Source of the DNA: an uncultured Pedosphaera sp.
GTDB lineage: Bacteria > Verrucomicrobiota > Verrucomicrobiia > Limisphaerales > Pedosphaeraceae
NCBI GenBank assembly: GCA_903918755.1
Contig: CAIXFN010000073.1
Span: forward strand, 1 to 64,000
Reading direction: 5' to 3'
DNA length: 64,000 nt
Every line of letters starts with the position of its first letter. The stretch's first letter is position 1. Below the pieces are notes generated by a model. The model was not told where the DNA came from, searched no databases, and worked only from the letters and a program-made list of their open reading frames with translations. Shown piece by piece: positions 34,521 to 43,509 of this stretch. A program made the position numbers and the translations under genes.

Positions 34521-35297
34521 TCACCGGGGCGGCGCCCCGCCACCTTTGTCCGCCATGAACCGCACCATGGCCTCGGAACGCGAACGAACGTGGAGCTTTT
34601 CATAAATGTGCTTCAGATGGACGCGGACGGTATGGTAGCTGATGGCCAATGATTCGGCAATTTCCTTGCTGACTTTGCCGCGGGAGAGCAATTCCAGGAT
34701 TTCCAATTCGCGGGTGGTGAGATGGGCCGTCTCCGTGGCGTCCGCCGGCGGGGATTGGAAGGTCATGACAATCTTGCGGGCGATTTCGCTGGTCATGGGG
34801 GCGCCGCCGTTGTTTACGGTGGTGATGGCGTCCAGGATTTCGGCGGGCAGGGCGCGCTTCAGGAGGTAACCGCAGGCCCCCGCCTTCAGGGCGTTGAAAA
34901 TGTTCGTCGTGTCCTCATACACCGTGAGCATGATGACCTGCATGGCGGGCAGGAGTTGCTTGAGCCGGGCGGTGCATTCGATCCCCGAAAGACCGGGCAG
35001 GTTGATATCCATCAGCACTACGTCCGGCCGGGTGCGGGGAAGCTGTTCCAAAGCTTCTTCTGCCGAGGCGCAAACGCTGACGCAGCGCAGGCCCGGCGCG
35101 CGGCGCAACAGGCGTTCCAGATTCCGGCGCATCATGGCGCTGTCCTCCACCAGGGCCACGGTGGTGAGCGGGTCGGCCGGGGGCGGGCCGCCCGCGCCGC
35201 CCACGGGGGGCGCCGGCGTGGTCACCGGGGAGGGAATCTCATTTCGGGTAGTCAAAGGGTTTCGCCGATGACGCTGCATGGACCGTGTTGATTCCAC
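34521..35297 (-). CDS. NarL/LuxR-family response regulator
   Basis: 258 residues (an ATG at 35279 would give 252). A Pro/Gly-rich leader of about 43 residues precedes the receiver: acidic pocket ALVEDS, phosphoacceptor D97 in VVLMDINLPG and lysine in YLLKRAL. The LuxR-type HTH is at about 188-250 (LTTRELEILELLSRGKVSKE, ISYHTVRVHLKHIYEKL). It should bind DNA once phosphorylated. It follows the propeller kinase by 15 bases on the same strand, so they form a two-component system. Possible targets are the secreted hydrolase genes just downstream, but no operator could be identified. Confidence 0.93.
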   Translation of the reverse strand: MESTRSMQRHRRNPLTTRNEIPSPVTTPAPPVGGAGGPPPADPLTTVALVEDSAMMRRNLERLLRRAPGLRCVSVCASAEEALEQLPRTRPDVVLMDINLPGLSGIECTARLKQLLPAMQVIMLTVYEDTTNIFNALKAGACGYLLKRALPAEILDAITTVNNGGAPMTSEIARKIVMTFQSPPADATETAHLTTRELEILELLSRGKVSKEIAESLAISYHTVRVHLKHIYEKLHVRSRSEAMVRFMADKGGGAPPR

Positions 35298-35312
35298 AAT
35301 ACCTCAATTGGG

Positions 35313-38300
35313 TTATCCGCCCGTCGCCGGGGTTGCGGCCAATTCCAGCGGCACGGTGAAAGTAACGGTCAAGCCCTGGCCGGGGGCGCTCTGGATGGCG
35401 CAATGCCCACCCAGGTGGGCCAGACGCCGCCGCATGTTGTCCAGACCGTCGGCGCCAGCCCGCGTCCGAGGCGCCTGCAAGTCGGTTCCGCAACCGTCGT
35501 CCGTGAGGGTGATGGTGAGTTGGCCCGCCGCGGCGCCAATGGTGAGGCGAACCGCATTGGCTCGGGAATGCTGGACGAGATTGCACAGGGCTTCCTTGAA
35601 AGCCAGGAACAGGCTGTGGCGCTTTTCCGCATCCAAGGGCGAAGGGGGCAGATCCCGGGCGACCTCCAACTGGCAGCGAATGGGGGTGGCCGCGAGAAAA
35701 TGCTGGGCGAATTGACAAAAATACGTCGCCAGGGAGGAGACCGTGTCGTGCTTGGGATTCACCGCCCAAACGATTTCATCCAGCGCAGTGACCATCTGCC
35801 GGGCCCGGGCGGCAATTTCCCGGGTTTGCTCGCGGAGTTCTTCCGGCGTGAGCGAGGGGTCCCCGGCGAGTTCGCTCCCCAGGTTGATTTCCACGAGCCC
35901 GGCCCCCAGATCATCGTGCAAGTCCTGGGCGATGCGGGTGCGCTCGCGCTCCAGGGCCTGCCGTTGCTCCAGCTTTTCGATTCTGAGCTGGTAGCGTCGG
36001 CGCACCAGCAGGACGACCAAACCCGCGACCGCGCCGGCCGTGGCCGCAGCCGAAATCAGCCGAAACCAGGTTCTTTCCCAAAGGTGGGAGTTGATGGTGA
36101 AGTCAAGCACATCGCCCCGGGGGTTCCAAACCCCATCATGGCCGCAAGCAGTGACATGGAAACGGAAATGTCCGGGCGCAAGGCTGGCGTAATGGGCGGA
36201 GCGAGCCGCGCCCGCTTCCACCCAGCCGCGATCCACCCCTTCCAGTTGGTAGCGGAAAACCACATTCTCGGGCGAGGCCAGGCTCAGGGCGGTGAACTCG
36301 ATATCCAATTGATTGACGCCGGGGGGCACAACCAAAGCGGAGGCTTTTTCCTGGAGATTGATGGGTAACGGTCCCTCTCCGGGGCGATCCATGGCCGGGA
36401 GGCCGTAAGCCGCCTGCGTGCGGCCGTTGACGCGGAAGGTTTCAATTTTCACCGGCGGCGGCGGGGCGTGCTTACCCAGTAAGCCGGGTTGAATGACCGC
36501 AATCCCGGTTTGCATGGGGAGCAGGAGCCGGCCATCCCGACAGTGGACGCTATTGGGCCAGATCCCGAAGGTGGCTTCGAGATTGGGAAGGCCGTCCTCG
36601 CGGCCCAGGACCACGGAGCGTAACCGCGCCACTTCCCCCCGGGCGACCGCGTCCAGTTCGCTCAGGGCGACCTGGTAGATGCCTCGATTGCCGCCAATCC
36701 ACAGGCGGTGATAATCATCGGCGACAATCTGCGAAATGTAATCATCGCCGAGACCCAGCGCGCGATTGAATCCAAAATAGCGCCCATTCTTAAGCAAACC
36801 CAAGCCGCGACCGGAGTAGCCGATCCACAGGCTGCCGTCCTCCGTGAAATGCAGGCAGCGGATGCCCGCGTGCGCGGTGTTGCCAATGGTCGCGGAGACA
36901 TCCGTCAAATTGGTGCCAACGATTTGTAAAAATTTTCCATCCGAAGTTCCAGCCCAGAGGTCCGCCCGCGGCCCCATGACCATGGTGCGGACATTTTTGG
37001 AGCCGCCGGGCAGGTCGAACACATGAAATTGTCCGGCGCGATGGCGCACGAGGATGCTCCCGGCATCGGGCCCAATCCACAGGTCACCATTCGTAGCCAC
37101 CAGCAGGGAGCGGAGGAAGGAATTCCCCAGCGCCCGAGGGAGGGGGACCGGGCGGAAACGTCCCTGCGCTTCGCGAAATAAACCAGCCTCCCGGGTGCCT
37201 AGCAAGACGCCGCCCCCGGGCTCGGCCGCCAGGCAGGTGACGGAACCTCCCGGCCAGCCTTGCGCCTCCGAGACGAGCTGCCACTGGTCCCCGGTGCGCC
37301 GGACCAAGGCCCCGTTCTGGCCGGCCAGCCAGAGGGTTCCGTCCGCGGCTTCGGCGGCCGATTGCACCGCGACGAAGGGTAGCCCGGCATTGACCCCGAT
37401 CAACTCCGCCGCACGGGGGCGGAGGCGGTTCAGCCCGGCGCCACGGGCGCCCACCCAAAGGTCGCCCTCCCGATCCTCGGTGATCGCGGTAATGGACGGC
37501 AGTCCGGAATCAATGGTTTGCACCCGGCCGGAATCAAACCGCAGCAAGCCGCCCGAACCGGTGCCAATCCACAAACCGCCGGCGGTGTCCTCGTAAAGCA
37601 CGGTGACTTCCACTTCGGTGCGACCGGCTTCCAATTTTAGCGGGGCGACGGCCTCCAATTCCGCGCCCTCCGTGTAGCGGTAGAGGTTGGAACCGGAACA
37701 GATCCAGATGCCGCCCGCGCGGGCACCAACCAGCCGGTCAGCGGGCTGGCCCAAGGACAACAAGGTGACGAAGGCACCCTGACGAAAGATTCCCACGCGG
37801 CCGGCTTGCGCGAACCAGAGTCGCCCTTGCCGGTCTGTGGTCAGCCGGCAGGGGCTGTTTGTCAAAGCGGGGTTGGGTGTGAAGGGGGTCGCCTGGCCAT
37901 CCTGGAGGCGGTAGACGCGGGGACCGTTGTCGCTGGCCCAGAGGGCGCCTTCTCCATCCATGACCAGGGTGCGCGGTTGCTCGTGGGGGAGGTCCACCGG
38001 CAGTTGCAGTTCCCGGACCAACACCCCGTCCCGGAGGCAGAGGATGGCTCCGCCATCCCGCGCGATCCAGAGTTGTCCCCGCGCATCCTGCAGCAGGACC
38101 CGGAACTGCGCTCCCGGGGAATTCGCCGGGCCAGCGGGGATGAATTCCTGAAACCGGACGCCATCAAAGCGGAATAAACCCTCGTGCGTGGCCACCCACA
38201 AATAACCATCGGGAGCTTGGCTCAAGCCCACAATGGTGTGTTCCGGCAGGCCATCCCCGGTCTGCCAGGCGCGGAAGAACCACGCTGGATTGGTCACCCC

Positions 38301-38369
38301 GCGGCTGGGGAGCGGGAGCAAGAGCAACCAGAAGCCAAGGGACAGAAATTGCAACAGCCGCGGCACCAT
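35313..38369 (-). CDS. propeller-sensor histidine kinase (Reg_prop, Y_Y_Y, HisKA_3)
   Basis: 1018 residues from the ATG at 38367-38369 (MVPRLLQFLSLGFWLLLLPL, a signal peptide). About 620 residues of two-bladed periplasmic propeller repeats (GYLWVATHEGLFRFDG, GLWIGTGSGGLLRFDSG, SLWIGYSGRGLGLLKNG) are followed by a Y_Y_Y domain (about 690-750) and a membrane helix near 770-790. The cytoplasmic kinase has its phosphorylated H818 in QDLHDDLGAGL and an HATPase_c domain (KEALCNLVQHSRANAV, DDGCGTD, GLDNMRRRL). No receiver or AraC domain is fused, unlike Bacteroides hybrid systems; the partner regulator is separate downstream. The sensor type commonly detects glycans. Confidence 0.92.
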   Translation of the reverse strand: MVPRLLQFLSLGFWLLLLPLPSRGVTNPAWFFRAWQTGDGLPEHTIVGLSQAPDGYLWVATHEGLFRFDGVRFQEFIPAGPANSPGAQFRVLLQDARGQLWIARDGGAILCLRDGVLVRELQLPVDLPHEQPRTLVMDGEGALWASDNGPRVYRLQDGQATPFTPNPALTNSPCRLTTDRQGRLWFAQAGRVGIFRQGAFVTLLSLGQPADRLVGARAGGIWICSGSNLYRYTEGAELEAVAPLKLEAGRTEVEVTVLYEDTAGGLWIGTGSGGLLRFDSGRVQTIDSGLPSITAITEDREGDLWVGARGAGLNRLRPRAAELIGVNAGLPFVAVQSAAEAADGTLWLAGQNGALVRRTGDQWQLVSEAQGWPGGSVTCLAAEPGGGVLLGTREAGLFREAQGRFRPVPLPRALGNSFLRSLLVATNGDLWIGPDAGSILVRHRAGQFHVFDLPGGSKNVRTMVMGPRADLWAGTSDGKFLQIVGTNLTDVSATIGNTAHAGIRCLHFTEDGSLWIGYSGRGLGLLKNGRYFGFNRALGLGDDYISQIVADDYHRLWIGGNRGIYQVALSELDAVARGEVARLRSVVLGREDGLPNLEATFGIWPNSVHCRDGRLLLPMQTGIAVIQPGLLGKHAPPPPVKIETFRVNGRTQAAYGLPAMDRPGEGPLPINLQEKASALVVPPGVNQLDIEFTALSLASPENVVFRYQLEGVDRGWVEAGAARSAHYASLAPGHFRFHVTACGHDGVWNPRGDVLDFTINSHLWERTWFRLISAAATAGAVAGLVVLLVRRRYQLRIEKLEQRQALERERTRIAQDLHDDLGAGLVEINLGSELAGDPSLTPEELREQTREIAARARQMVTALDEIVWAVNPKHDTVSSLATYFCQFAQHFLAATPIRCQLEVARDLPPSPLDAEKRHSLFLAFKEALCNLVQHSRANAVRLTIGAAAGQLTITLTDDGCGTDLQAPRTRAGADGLDNMRRRLAHLGGHCAIQSAPGQGLTVTFTVPLELAATPATGG

Positions 38370-38460
38370 GGGATTGAATGCCGGCAACCCTAGCGCATGC
38401 TTGCGCCCCCGCAAGTTGAAAATGCGGTCGGGCGGCCAACTTGCCGTGATCCCGGAAAAG

Positions 38461-38492
38461 CGAACCGTTTCCCGGCGGCGGGAAACGGTTCG
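38461..38492 (-). terminator. terminator of the respiratory operon
   Basis: A 14-base perfect stem (38461-38474 with 38479-38492, loop GCGG), then CTTTTCC on the minus strand, about 50 bases after the NapC-like stop. Confidence 0.75.
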
Positions 38493-38540
38493 ATGAAACT
38501 TGGCCCCGGGTTCCGACCCTACGGCCGGAAGGGAGTCCGG

Positions 38541-40016
38541 TTACTTGGTGAAGGCGCCGGTGTGACAGCCGTTGCAGGAAAAGTCGTTCATTTCGCCATC
38601 CAGATGGAAGAAATTGTATCCTTTCGGATTCAACTTTTCCAATTGCTCGCCGTTGCCTTGGGCGACAATGACGTGGCAGGCGTTGCAGTTCGACGCCTCA
38701 ATCTTCTTTTTCCCGTCCGCGGTCTGGTGCTGGCCGTCATGACACCGGAAGCAACCCGCCCAGTTCTTGTGGCCGATGTTGTTGGGATACGCGCTCCAGG
38801 CGACCTTCATCTCGGGGAAGAAATTGTGCTTGTAGATGTCCTGCGCGGCGGCGACCAGCGAATCAATCTTCTCGTACTTCGGATACACCTTGCGCAGGGT
38901 GGTGGAGATTTTGCCCACGGCTTCATCCTCCGTGCTGTACGGGGCGATCAAAGAGGCGACGACGTTGGATTTGGCCCAGGGCAATTTGGAATCGATGTTG
39001 CCGAGGGTCATTGCGAGATCCACCGCGTCGTTCGGGGAGCGATAATCATGGGCCGGGCGATTGTGGCAATCCATGCAATCCATCCGGCGGATCGTGTGCT
39101 TGGCGAGATCGTCTTTGAACTTGGGATCCTTGTACTCCGTCACGACGCCTTCCTTGGAGGTGGTGCGCACCCAGGGGATGATCTGATGCTGGTCGTCCGT
39201 GGTGATGTACTCCACCTTGTTGGCCACGTTCATGTGCCAGTGGATGCCCCCCGCCGGGCCGTGGGCGGGATCGGCGCCACCCACCTTCAGCAGTAGTCGA
39301 ACCGTGAACGGGGTGTTGGTTTCATCCGCAAGAAAATGCGAGAACGTGCGGTCGAGGTTGCCGATGAATTTCTGGGGCCAATGGCATTGTTCGCAGGTTT
39401 CCTGCGCGGGTCGGAGGTTCTTGACCGGCGTTTTGATGGGGCGCTGGAAAGTGTCGGTGGCGGTGCAATAAAGCTGATGCACGCCGTTGATCTTGGATTT
39501 GACGTACCAGGTCGCCCCCGGGCCGACATGGCACTCCGCGCAAGCCACCCGCGCATGGGATGAATTGAGGTACGCCGTGTATTCCGGATTCATGGGCGTA
39601 TGGCAGGTCTGACCGCAGAAGTTGACGGATTCCGTGTAATGGTACGTATTGTAGCTGCCAAAAGCGGTGACCAGCAAAAAGGTGAGCGCCCCGGCGACGA
39701 AGGCCACCAGGGTCTTGCGATCGCGGGCCCGGGAAAGATCGATTTGGAAGGTGGTGGCCGCCTGGCCTTTCCGCAATTGGCGGCGGTGCAGCCAGCCGCC
39801 GAGATAAATCAGCACGAACCCCAGGCCCAGGAAGAAGGGGGAGACGATATACGCGAGAATGCCCATGTAGGGGTTCCCATGGTGCGCGATAATGTCGATG
39901 ACAAACAGGAACAGAAAGGCAAAGAAACTGGCGGTGGCCACCACCAAGCCGGAAAGACTGATCCAGTTGCGGTACTGCTGGGTGCGGAACAGATTAAAAA
40001 GACCTTTGGGGTTCAT
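38541..40016 (-). CDS. seven-haem NapC/NirT-type inner-membrane cytochrome c (ImcH-like)
   Basis: 491 residues: three transmembrane helices (about 18-43, 50-76, 102-122), then a periplasmic domain with six CXXCH sites (C159, C208, C314, C422, C444, C481 as first cysteines) and one CXXXCH site (C134-G-Q-T-C138-H139) right after the last helix. N-terminal order and haem count match heptahaem NapC-like proteins such as Geobacter ImcH, which oxidise menaquinol and pass electrons to the periplasm during extracellular respiration; typical NapC/NrfH has four or five haems and one helix. Last gene of the operon, followed by a terminator. Assignment as quinol dehydrogenase is by family; ImcH likeness is inferred from layout. 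Confidence 0.87.
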   Translation of the reverse strand: MNPKGLFNLFRTQQYRNWISLSGLVVATASFFAFLFLFVIDIIAHHGNPYMGILAYIVSPFFLGLGFVLIYLGGWLHRRQLRKGQAATTFQIDLSRARDRKTLVAFVAGALTFLLVTAFGSYNTYHYTESVNFCGQTCHTPMNPEYTAYLNSSHARVACAECHVGPGATWYVKSKINGVHQLYCTATDTFQRPIKTPVKNLRPAQETCEQCHWPQKFIGNLDRTFSHFLADETNTPFTVRLLLKVGGADPAHGPAGGIHWHMNVANKVEYITTDDQHQIIPWVRTTSKEGVVTEYKDPKFKDDLAKHTIRRMDCMDCHNRPAHDYRSPNDAVDLAMTLGNIDSKLPWAKSNVVASLIAPYSTEDEAVGKISTTLRKVYPKYEKIDSLVAAAQDIYKHNFFPEMKVAWSAYPNNIGHKNWAGCFRCHDGQHQTADGKKKIEASNCNACHVIVAQGNGEQLEKLNPKGYNFFHLDGEMNDFSCNGCHTGAFTK

Positions 40017-40070
40017 AGCTCAGGCGGACTCGGACGGAATTCAAGGGCGCGGACAATATGACATCGGGAG

Positions 40071-40115
40071 GGGAGGCTGGGGGGAGCGCTGGCGGCCATT
40101 CGCCACCAGCCTCCC
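40071..40115 (-). other. intra-operon GC-rich hairpin
   Basis: GGGAGGCTGG (40071-40080) pairs with its complement (40106-40115), and an inner GGCG/CGCC pair extends it. It lies between the small cytochrome c gene and the NapC-like gene and has no U-tract. It could stabilise an upstream mRNA segment rather than end transcription. Confidence 0.45.
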
Positions 40116-40165
40116 GCTCCATCAACGCAAACAAACAGACCAAACAGACCAATACCGAAAACCCG

Positions 40166-40498
40166 TTATTTCTTGAAGGCGCGGACGTAGGCCACCAAGG
40201 CCTTGATTTGATCATCCTTGTACGTCTCGGCATAACCCTTCATGCGCTCCTTGCCGGCCTTGTCCTTGACGCCTTCCTTGATGGCCTTGATCATTTCCTC
40301 ATCCTTCATTTCGGCCTGGACCTTGGCGTCGGTGTAATCCCGGACTTCCACTTTTTTGCCCATTTTGGTGTCGCCCTTGCCATCCGGGCCGTGGCATTTC
40401 CGGCAGTTTGCCTCCCAAGCATCCTTGGTGGCATCAGCGTGGGCCATTGTCAGGCCAACGAGCAGCATGCCGGCGGCGAGTAATATTGATTTTTTCAT
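40166..40498 (-). CDS. small periplasmic monohaem cytochrome c (copy 2)
   Basis: 110 residues with a signal peptide (about 1-21, ending AHAD). One haem site C32-R-K-C35-H36, a lysine-rich surface (DGKGDTKMGKKVEVRDYT) and a likely axial methionine in KERMKGYAE. It is a class I c-type cytochrome, a soluble electron carrier. It is a close paralogue of the cytochrome at 44319 in the same operon; both share a MKK-ILL start and the DGKG-TK-GKK-EV-D-TDAKVQA core. It precedes the NapC-like gene and likely shuttles electrons from the inner-membrane complex toward outer-membrane cytochromes. Confidence 0.93.
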   Translation of the reverse strand: MKKSILLAAGMLLVGLTMAHADATKDAWEANCRKCHGPDGKGDTKMGKKVEVRDYTDAKVQAEMKDEEMIKAIKEGVKDKAGKERMKGYAETYKDDQIKALVAYVRAFKK

Positions 40499-40816
40499 GA
40501 TATGCCTTCTTGTCCACAGCGATTCGATTTTGCGGTTTGGTTCGATGATCGGTCTTGGGTGCGGGCTGTGGACGCCCCGCGGGAAGGGGGACTGGTTCCC
40601 GTTGCCCCCGGATTAATGTTTGACCCAATGCGATTCATAAACTCTGGTTGAAGTTTCGTTTACAGCGTGCAAAAGGGCTACACGGGTATTGCCAAAACTC
40701 ACACCCTTTTTGTCACCCGGAAAGCAAAATCGGCGGACGTGACCAAATAAAAGGGTCGTAAACCCTGGAATTCAGGGATCGTTTGCGAAGGGGGAGATCC
40801 GGCGAGGCCGGCGCCG
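40499..40816. other. 318-base gap inside the respiratory cluster
   Basis: No coding frame. A short stem CCCTG/CAGGG (40763-40777) followed on the minus strand by CTTTTATTT, 40 bases after the 150-residue gene's stop, may be a weak terminator. The cytochrome at 40166 could therefore have its own promoter here, but I find none with good -35 and -10 boxes. Confidence 0.4.
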
Positions 40817-41269
40817 CTAGGGGCAAGGGGCGGCGGCGGTGAGGCGGTCGGCCAGCGCGCAAACGCGCTGGTAGTAATCATCCTTTGACAACCCCAGCGC
40901 GGCAGCTCCGAAGGTTTCCGCATCCTCGGCGGAGGCGAATTCCCCGTAGTTCACGAGGACCAACTGATACAGCACGAGTGCGGTGGCGCCGGCCAGATCG
41001 CCGGCGAAGGTGGGATGCACGACGATCGTGAAGCCATCTTCGGGTCGTTCGCCCTTGGCGACCGGATGGGCAACCTCGCCTTCCAGGAGCGGTTCCGAGC
41101 CGAACCGGATTTCGCAGGGGTAGCGGACGCACGTCCGGTCCTGCAGGATGCGCTGCAGCTCTTCCCACCCGATGGCAGGACCGAAAAGTTCGCGGATCTC
41201 CGTGCCCTTGACCGCCACATGGGCGGTGAGGGATTGGCGGGCGTCATCCGCGGTGAGTTGTCGGGCCAT
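40817..41269 (-). CDS. protein of unknown function in the respiratory operon (150 aa)
   Basis: 150 residues, no signal peptide and no membrane helix. An N-terminal mixed region (KGTEIRELFGPAIGWEELQR, then DRTCVRYPCEIRFG with two cysteines) is followed by a beta segment (FTIVVHPTFAG) and a helical tail (ATALVLYQLVLVNYGEF). It lies 27 bases after the NrfD-like gene on the same strand, so it belongs to the operon. Location and size would suit an assembly or maturation factor for the Fe-S/NrfD complex, but this is a guess. I do not recognise the family. Confidence 0.7.
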   Translation of the reverse strand: MARQLTADDARQSLTAHVAVKGTEIRELFGPAIGWEELQRILQDRTCVRYPCEIRFGSEPLLEGEVAHPVAKGERPEDGFTIVVHPTFAGDLAGATALVLYQLVLVNYGEFASAEDAETFGAAALGLSKDDYYQRVCALADRLTAAAPCP

Positions 41270-41296
41270 GGGGGGTAAGGGATTGTCCGAACGGGT

Positions 41297-42550
41297 TCAG
41301 TGATGAGGCGCGGGGTTCAGCGTGCCGGCCGGGAAGCGGGATAAGGTGCCTTGCAGGATGGGAATCGCCATCCGGAGCATGATGGTGTAGCAGAGCAGGC
41401 CGAACGCCCAGATGCCGAGGCAGACCAGGGTCTCGTTCAGCGAGGGCGAATATTCGACGATTTCGCCGAGGGGTGAGGGAATGAAGCCGGGGACGACCAG
41501 GCCCATCCCTTTCTCGATCCAGATGCCGACGATGGCCAGCACGCAGGCGAGGTTGAGGTACTTCAAGCTCTTGCTCACCGGCAGCACGAGCACGACCATG
41601 GCAATCAAGTTGAAGGCGATGGCCGTCCAGATCCACGGGACCAGCGCGTGGAAGCCATGGAGACCGAAATAGAGGTATTCGGAGGAGGCCACATGGGCCG
41701 TGCGGGCATAGAATTCCTTGAAGATTTCGTTGGCCAGCAAGAAGACGTTGATCAGCATGGAGACCTGCACAATGTTGCGCAAAGTGAGGAGCGCGCGATC
41801 ACTGATCCGGTAGTCGGTGACGCGCCGGATCACCTGGAGTGCGAGGATGATCAGGGCGGGACCGGCCGTAAACGCGGAAGCGATGAACCGCGGCCCGACG
41901 ATGGAGGAATTCCAGTAGGGGCGGCCGCCCAGGCCAACATAAAGAAACGCCGTCACCGTATGGATGGAGATCGCCCAGAAGATGGCGATGAACACGAACG
42001 GAATGTAAAACCATTTGCCCGGTACCACGCCGCAATAGCGGCAATACAGGAGGTAACCGCAGATGTGAACGTTGAGGAGCAGGTAACCGTTGAGGACGAT
42101 GACGTCCCAACTGAGCATCGAGCCGGGAAAATTAAATTTGCCGATGCCGGGAATCAAATGCCAGAACCGGTCAGGCCGGCCCAGATCGACGGTGACGAAG
42201 GCCAGGCACATAAAGATGGCCGCCACGGCGAGCAATTCGCCGAAGATGACCAGATCGTGCAGTTCCTTGTTGTCATAAATGTAAACCGGGATCACCAACA
42301 TGGCCGCGGCCGCCGCGACCCCGACCATGAAGGTGAAGTTGGAGATGTACACGCCCCACGACACCTGGTCGCTCATGCCGGTCACGCGCAGGCCATTGAC
42401 GAACTGCTTGGCGTAGGCATTGAGGCCCAGCAGGCAGATCATGGTGAGGAGACCCATCCAGAGGTAGTAGCGCCAATCGCCATCGAATGCGATGCGGCCG
42501 CAGCGCCAGAGAAAGGTGAGGTAATTTTGGGTTTTGCGGGTCAGGCTCAT
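41297..42550 (-). CDS. NrfD/PsrC-family quinol-interacting membrane subunit
   Basis: 417 residues and about ten transmembrane helices (for example YYLWMGLLTMICLLGLNAYA, FMVGVAAAAAMLVIPVYIY, IPFVFIAIFWAISIHTVTAF). FTFMVGVAAAAAML, followed by ELLAVAAIFMCLAFVTVDLG and RPDRFWHL, resembles the quinone-site region of the long NrfD group (DsrP, HybB, ActC) rather than the eight-helix PsrC. It exchanges electrons between menaquinone and a Fe-S partner. Its start overlaps the Fe-S gene stop by four bases, so the two are coupled. No catalytic molybdopterin subunit is nearby. Confidence 0.92.
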   Translation of the reverse strand: MSLTRKTQNYLTFLWRCGRIAFDGDWRYYLWMGLLTMICLLGLNAYAKQFVNGLRVTGMSDQVSWGVYISNFTFMVGVAAAAAMLVIPVYIYDNKELHDLVIFGELLAVAAIFMCLAFVTVDLGRPDRFWHLIPGIGKFNFPGSMLSWDVIVLNGYLLLNVHICGYLLYCRYCGVVPGKWFYIPFVFIAIFWAISIHTVTAFLYVGLGGRPYWNSSIVGPRFIASAFTAGPALIILALQVIRRVTDYRISDRALLTLRNIVQVSMLINVFLLANEIFKEFYARTAHVASSEYLYFGLHGFHALVPWIWTAIAFNLIAMVVLVLPVSKSLKYLNLACVLAIVGIWIEKGMGLVVPGFIPSPLGEIVEYSPSLNETLVCLGIWAFGLLCYTIMLRMAIPILQGTLSRFPAGTLNPAPHH

Positions 42551-43494
42551 ACGTCAAAATAATAAAAGAAGCGGGGAGAGGTGCCGAATTCCTCTTTCAG
42601 TTGAATGAAGACACGTTTGGTGCGGAGGATGTAGGCGACTTCACTGTCGGGATCCAGAACGTTGCCAAATTTGCGGGCGCCCGCCGGGCAGACTTCCAGG
42701 CAGGCCGGATACCGGCCGGCGCGGGTGCGCTGAATGCAGAAATGGCATTTTTCCATCACGCCCTGGCGGCGCGGACGGTTGCCCAGGTAGGACATGTTCA
42801 AATTAATGCGGTCCTTGGGCAGGGAAGGCTTGGTCCAGTTGAAGCGGCGGGCGAAATAGGGGCAGGCGGCCTCGCAGTAACGGCAGCCGATGCACCAATC
42901 ATAATCAATCACGGTGATGCCGTCCGGTTCCTGCCACGTGGCCTTGACCGGGCAAACCTTCACGCAAGCCGGATTCTTGCATTGCTGGCATTGCACCGGC
43001 ATGTAGAAAAAGCCCTTTTCCGGCACCTTGTCGGTGGCGTAATTGTGGTCGCCCTTTTCCATGTCCAGCGAACCATGGGGCATTTTCAGCACCCGGATAT
43101 ATTGAATCTCGGGGTCGCGAGACTGGTTATTCTCGGCGACGCAGGCATGGACGCACTTGCGGCAACCGATGCAACGGGTCAGGTTGAGGCAGTAAACAAA
43201 CTCCACGCCGTCCATGGGCTTGTAGTCGGCCACGTGGGGGCGGACCTGGTATTGCCGTTCCACATCCCGGGTGATGCGGTCGAGCACTTTGGCCATTTCC
43301 GCTTTGTCCAGTTCCTTATAATGCTTTTGCAGGAACTGCTCCATGGTGGTGGCGTCGGTCAGTTCACGCAATGGGGCGAGGCTGGCCGCGAGGGCGGCGA
43401 TTCCGGCGGTCAGCACGGCGGAACTGCGCAGAAAACTGCGGCGGTTAACTTCCGGGGTGGGCGGGCATTTGCAATTGGATGGGTCGCAAGACAT
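42547..43494 (-). CDS. Tat-exported four-cluster ferredoxin-like Fe-S subunit
   Basis: 315 residues. A twin-arginine signal (NRRSFLRSS, R18-R19) sends it folded across the membrane. Four cysteine quartets for [4Fe-4S] clusters are visible: C108/111/114/118, C169/172/177/181, C201/204/207/211 and C250/253/265/269. The layout is that of NrfC/PsrB/HybA/DsrO subunits that sit on NrfD proteins on the periplasmic face. It should relay electrons between the NrfD-like protein and the anchored tetrahaem cytochrome encoded just upstream (15 bases). The N-terminus also has three cysteines (3, 8, 10) of unknown use. Confidence 0.93.
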   Translation of the reverse strand: MSCDPSNCKCPPTPEVNRRSFLRSSAVLTAGIAALAASLAPLRELTDATTMEQFLQKHYKELDKAEMAKVLDRITRDVERQYQVRPHVADYKPMDGVEFVYCLNLTRCIGCRKCVHACVAENNQSRDPEIQYIRVLKMPHGSLDMEKGDHNYATDKVPEKGFFYMPVQCQQCKNPACVKVCPVKATWQEPDGITVIDYDWCIGCRYCEAACPYFARRFNWTKPSLPKDRINLNMSYLGNRPRRQGVMEKCHFCIQRTRAGRYPACLEVCPAGARKFGNVLDPDSEVAYILRTKRVFIQLKEEFGTSPRFFYYFDV

Positions 43495-43509
43495 TCAGTG
43501 ATTCCTTTC

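Noticed and set aside
41297-43494. alternative complex III or DMSO-reductase operon
   Set aside because: Only one NrfD-type and one Fe-S subunit occur, and the ActB/DmsA-like molybdopterin-type protein, ActD and ActF are absent.
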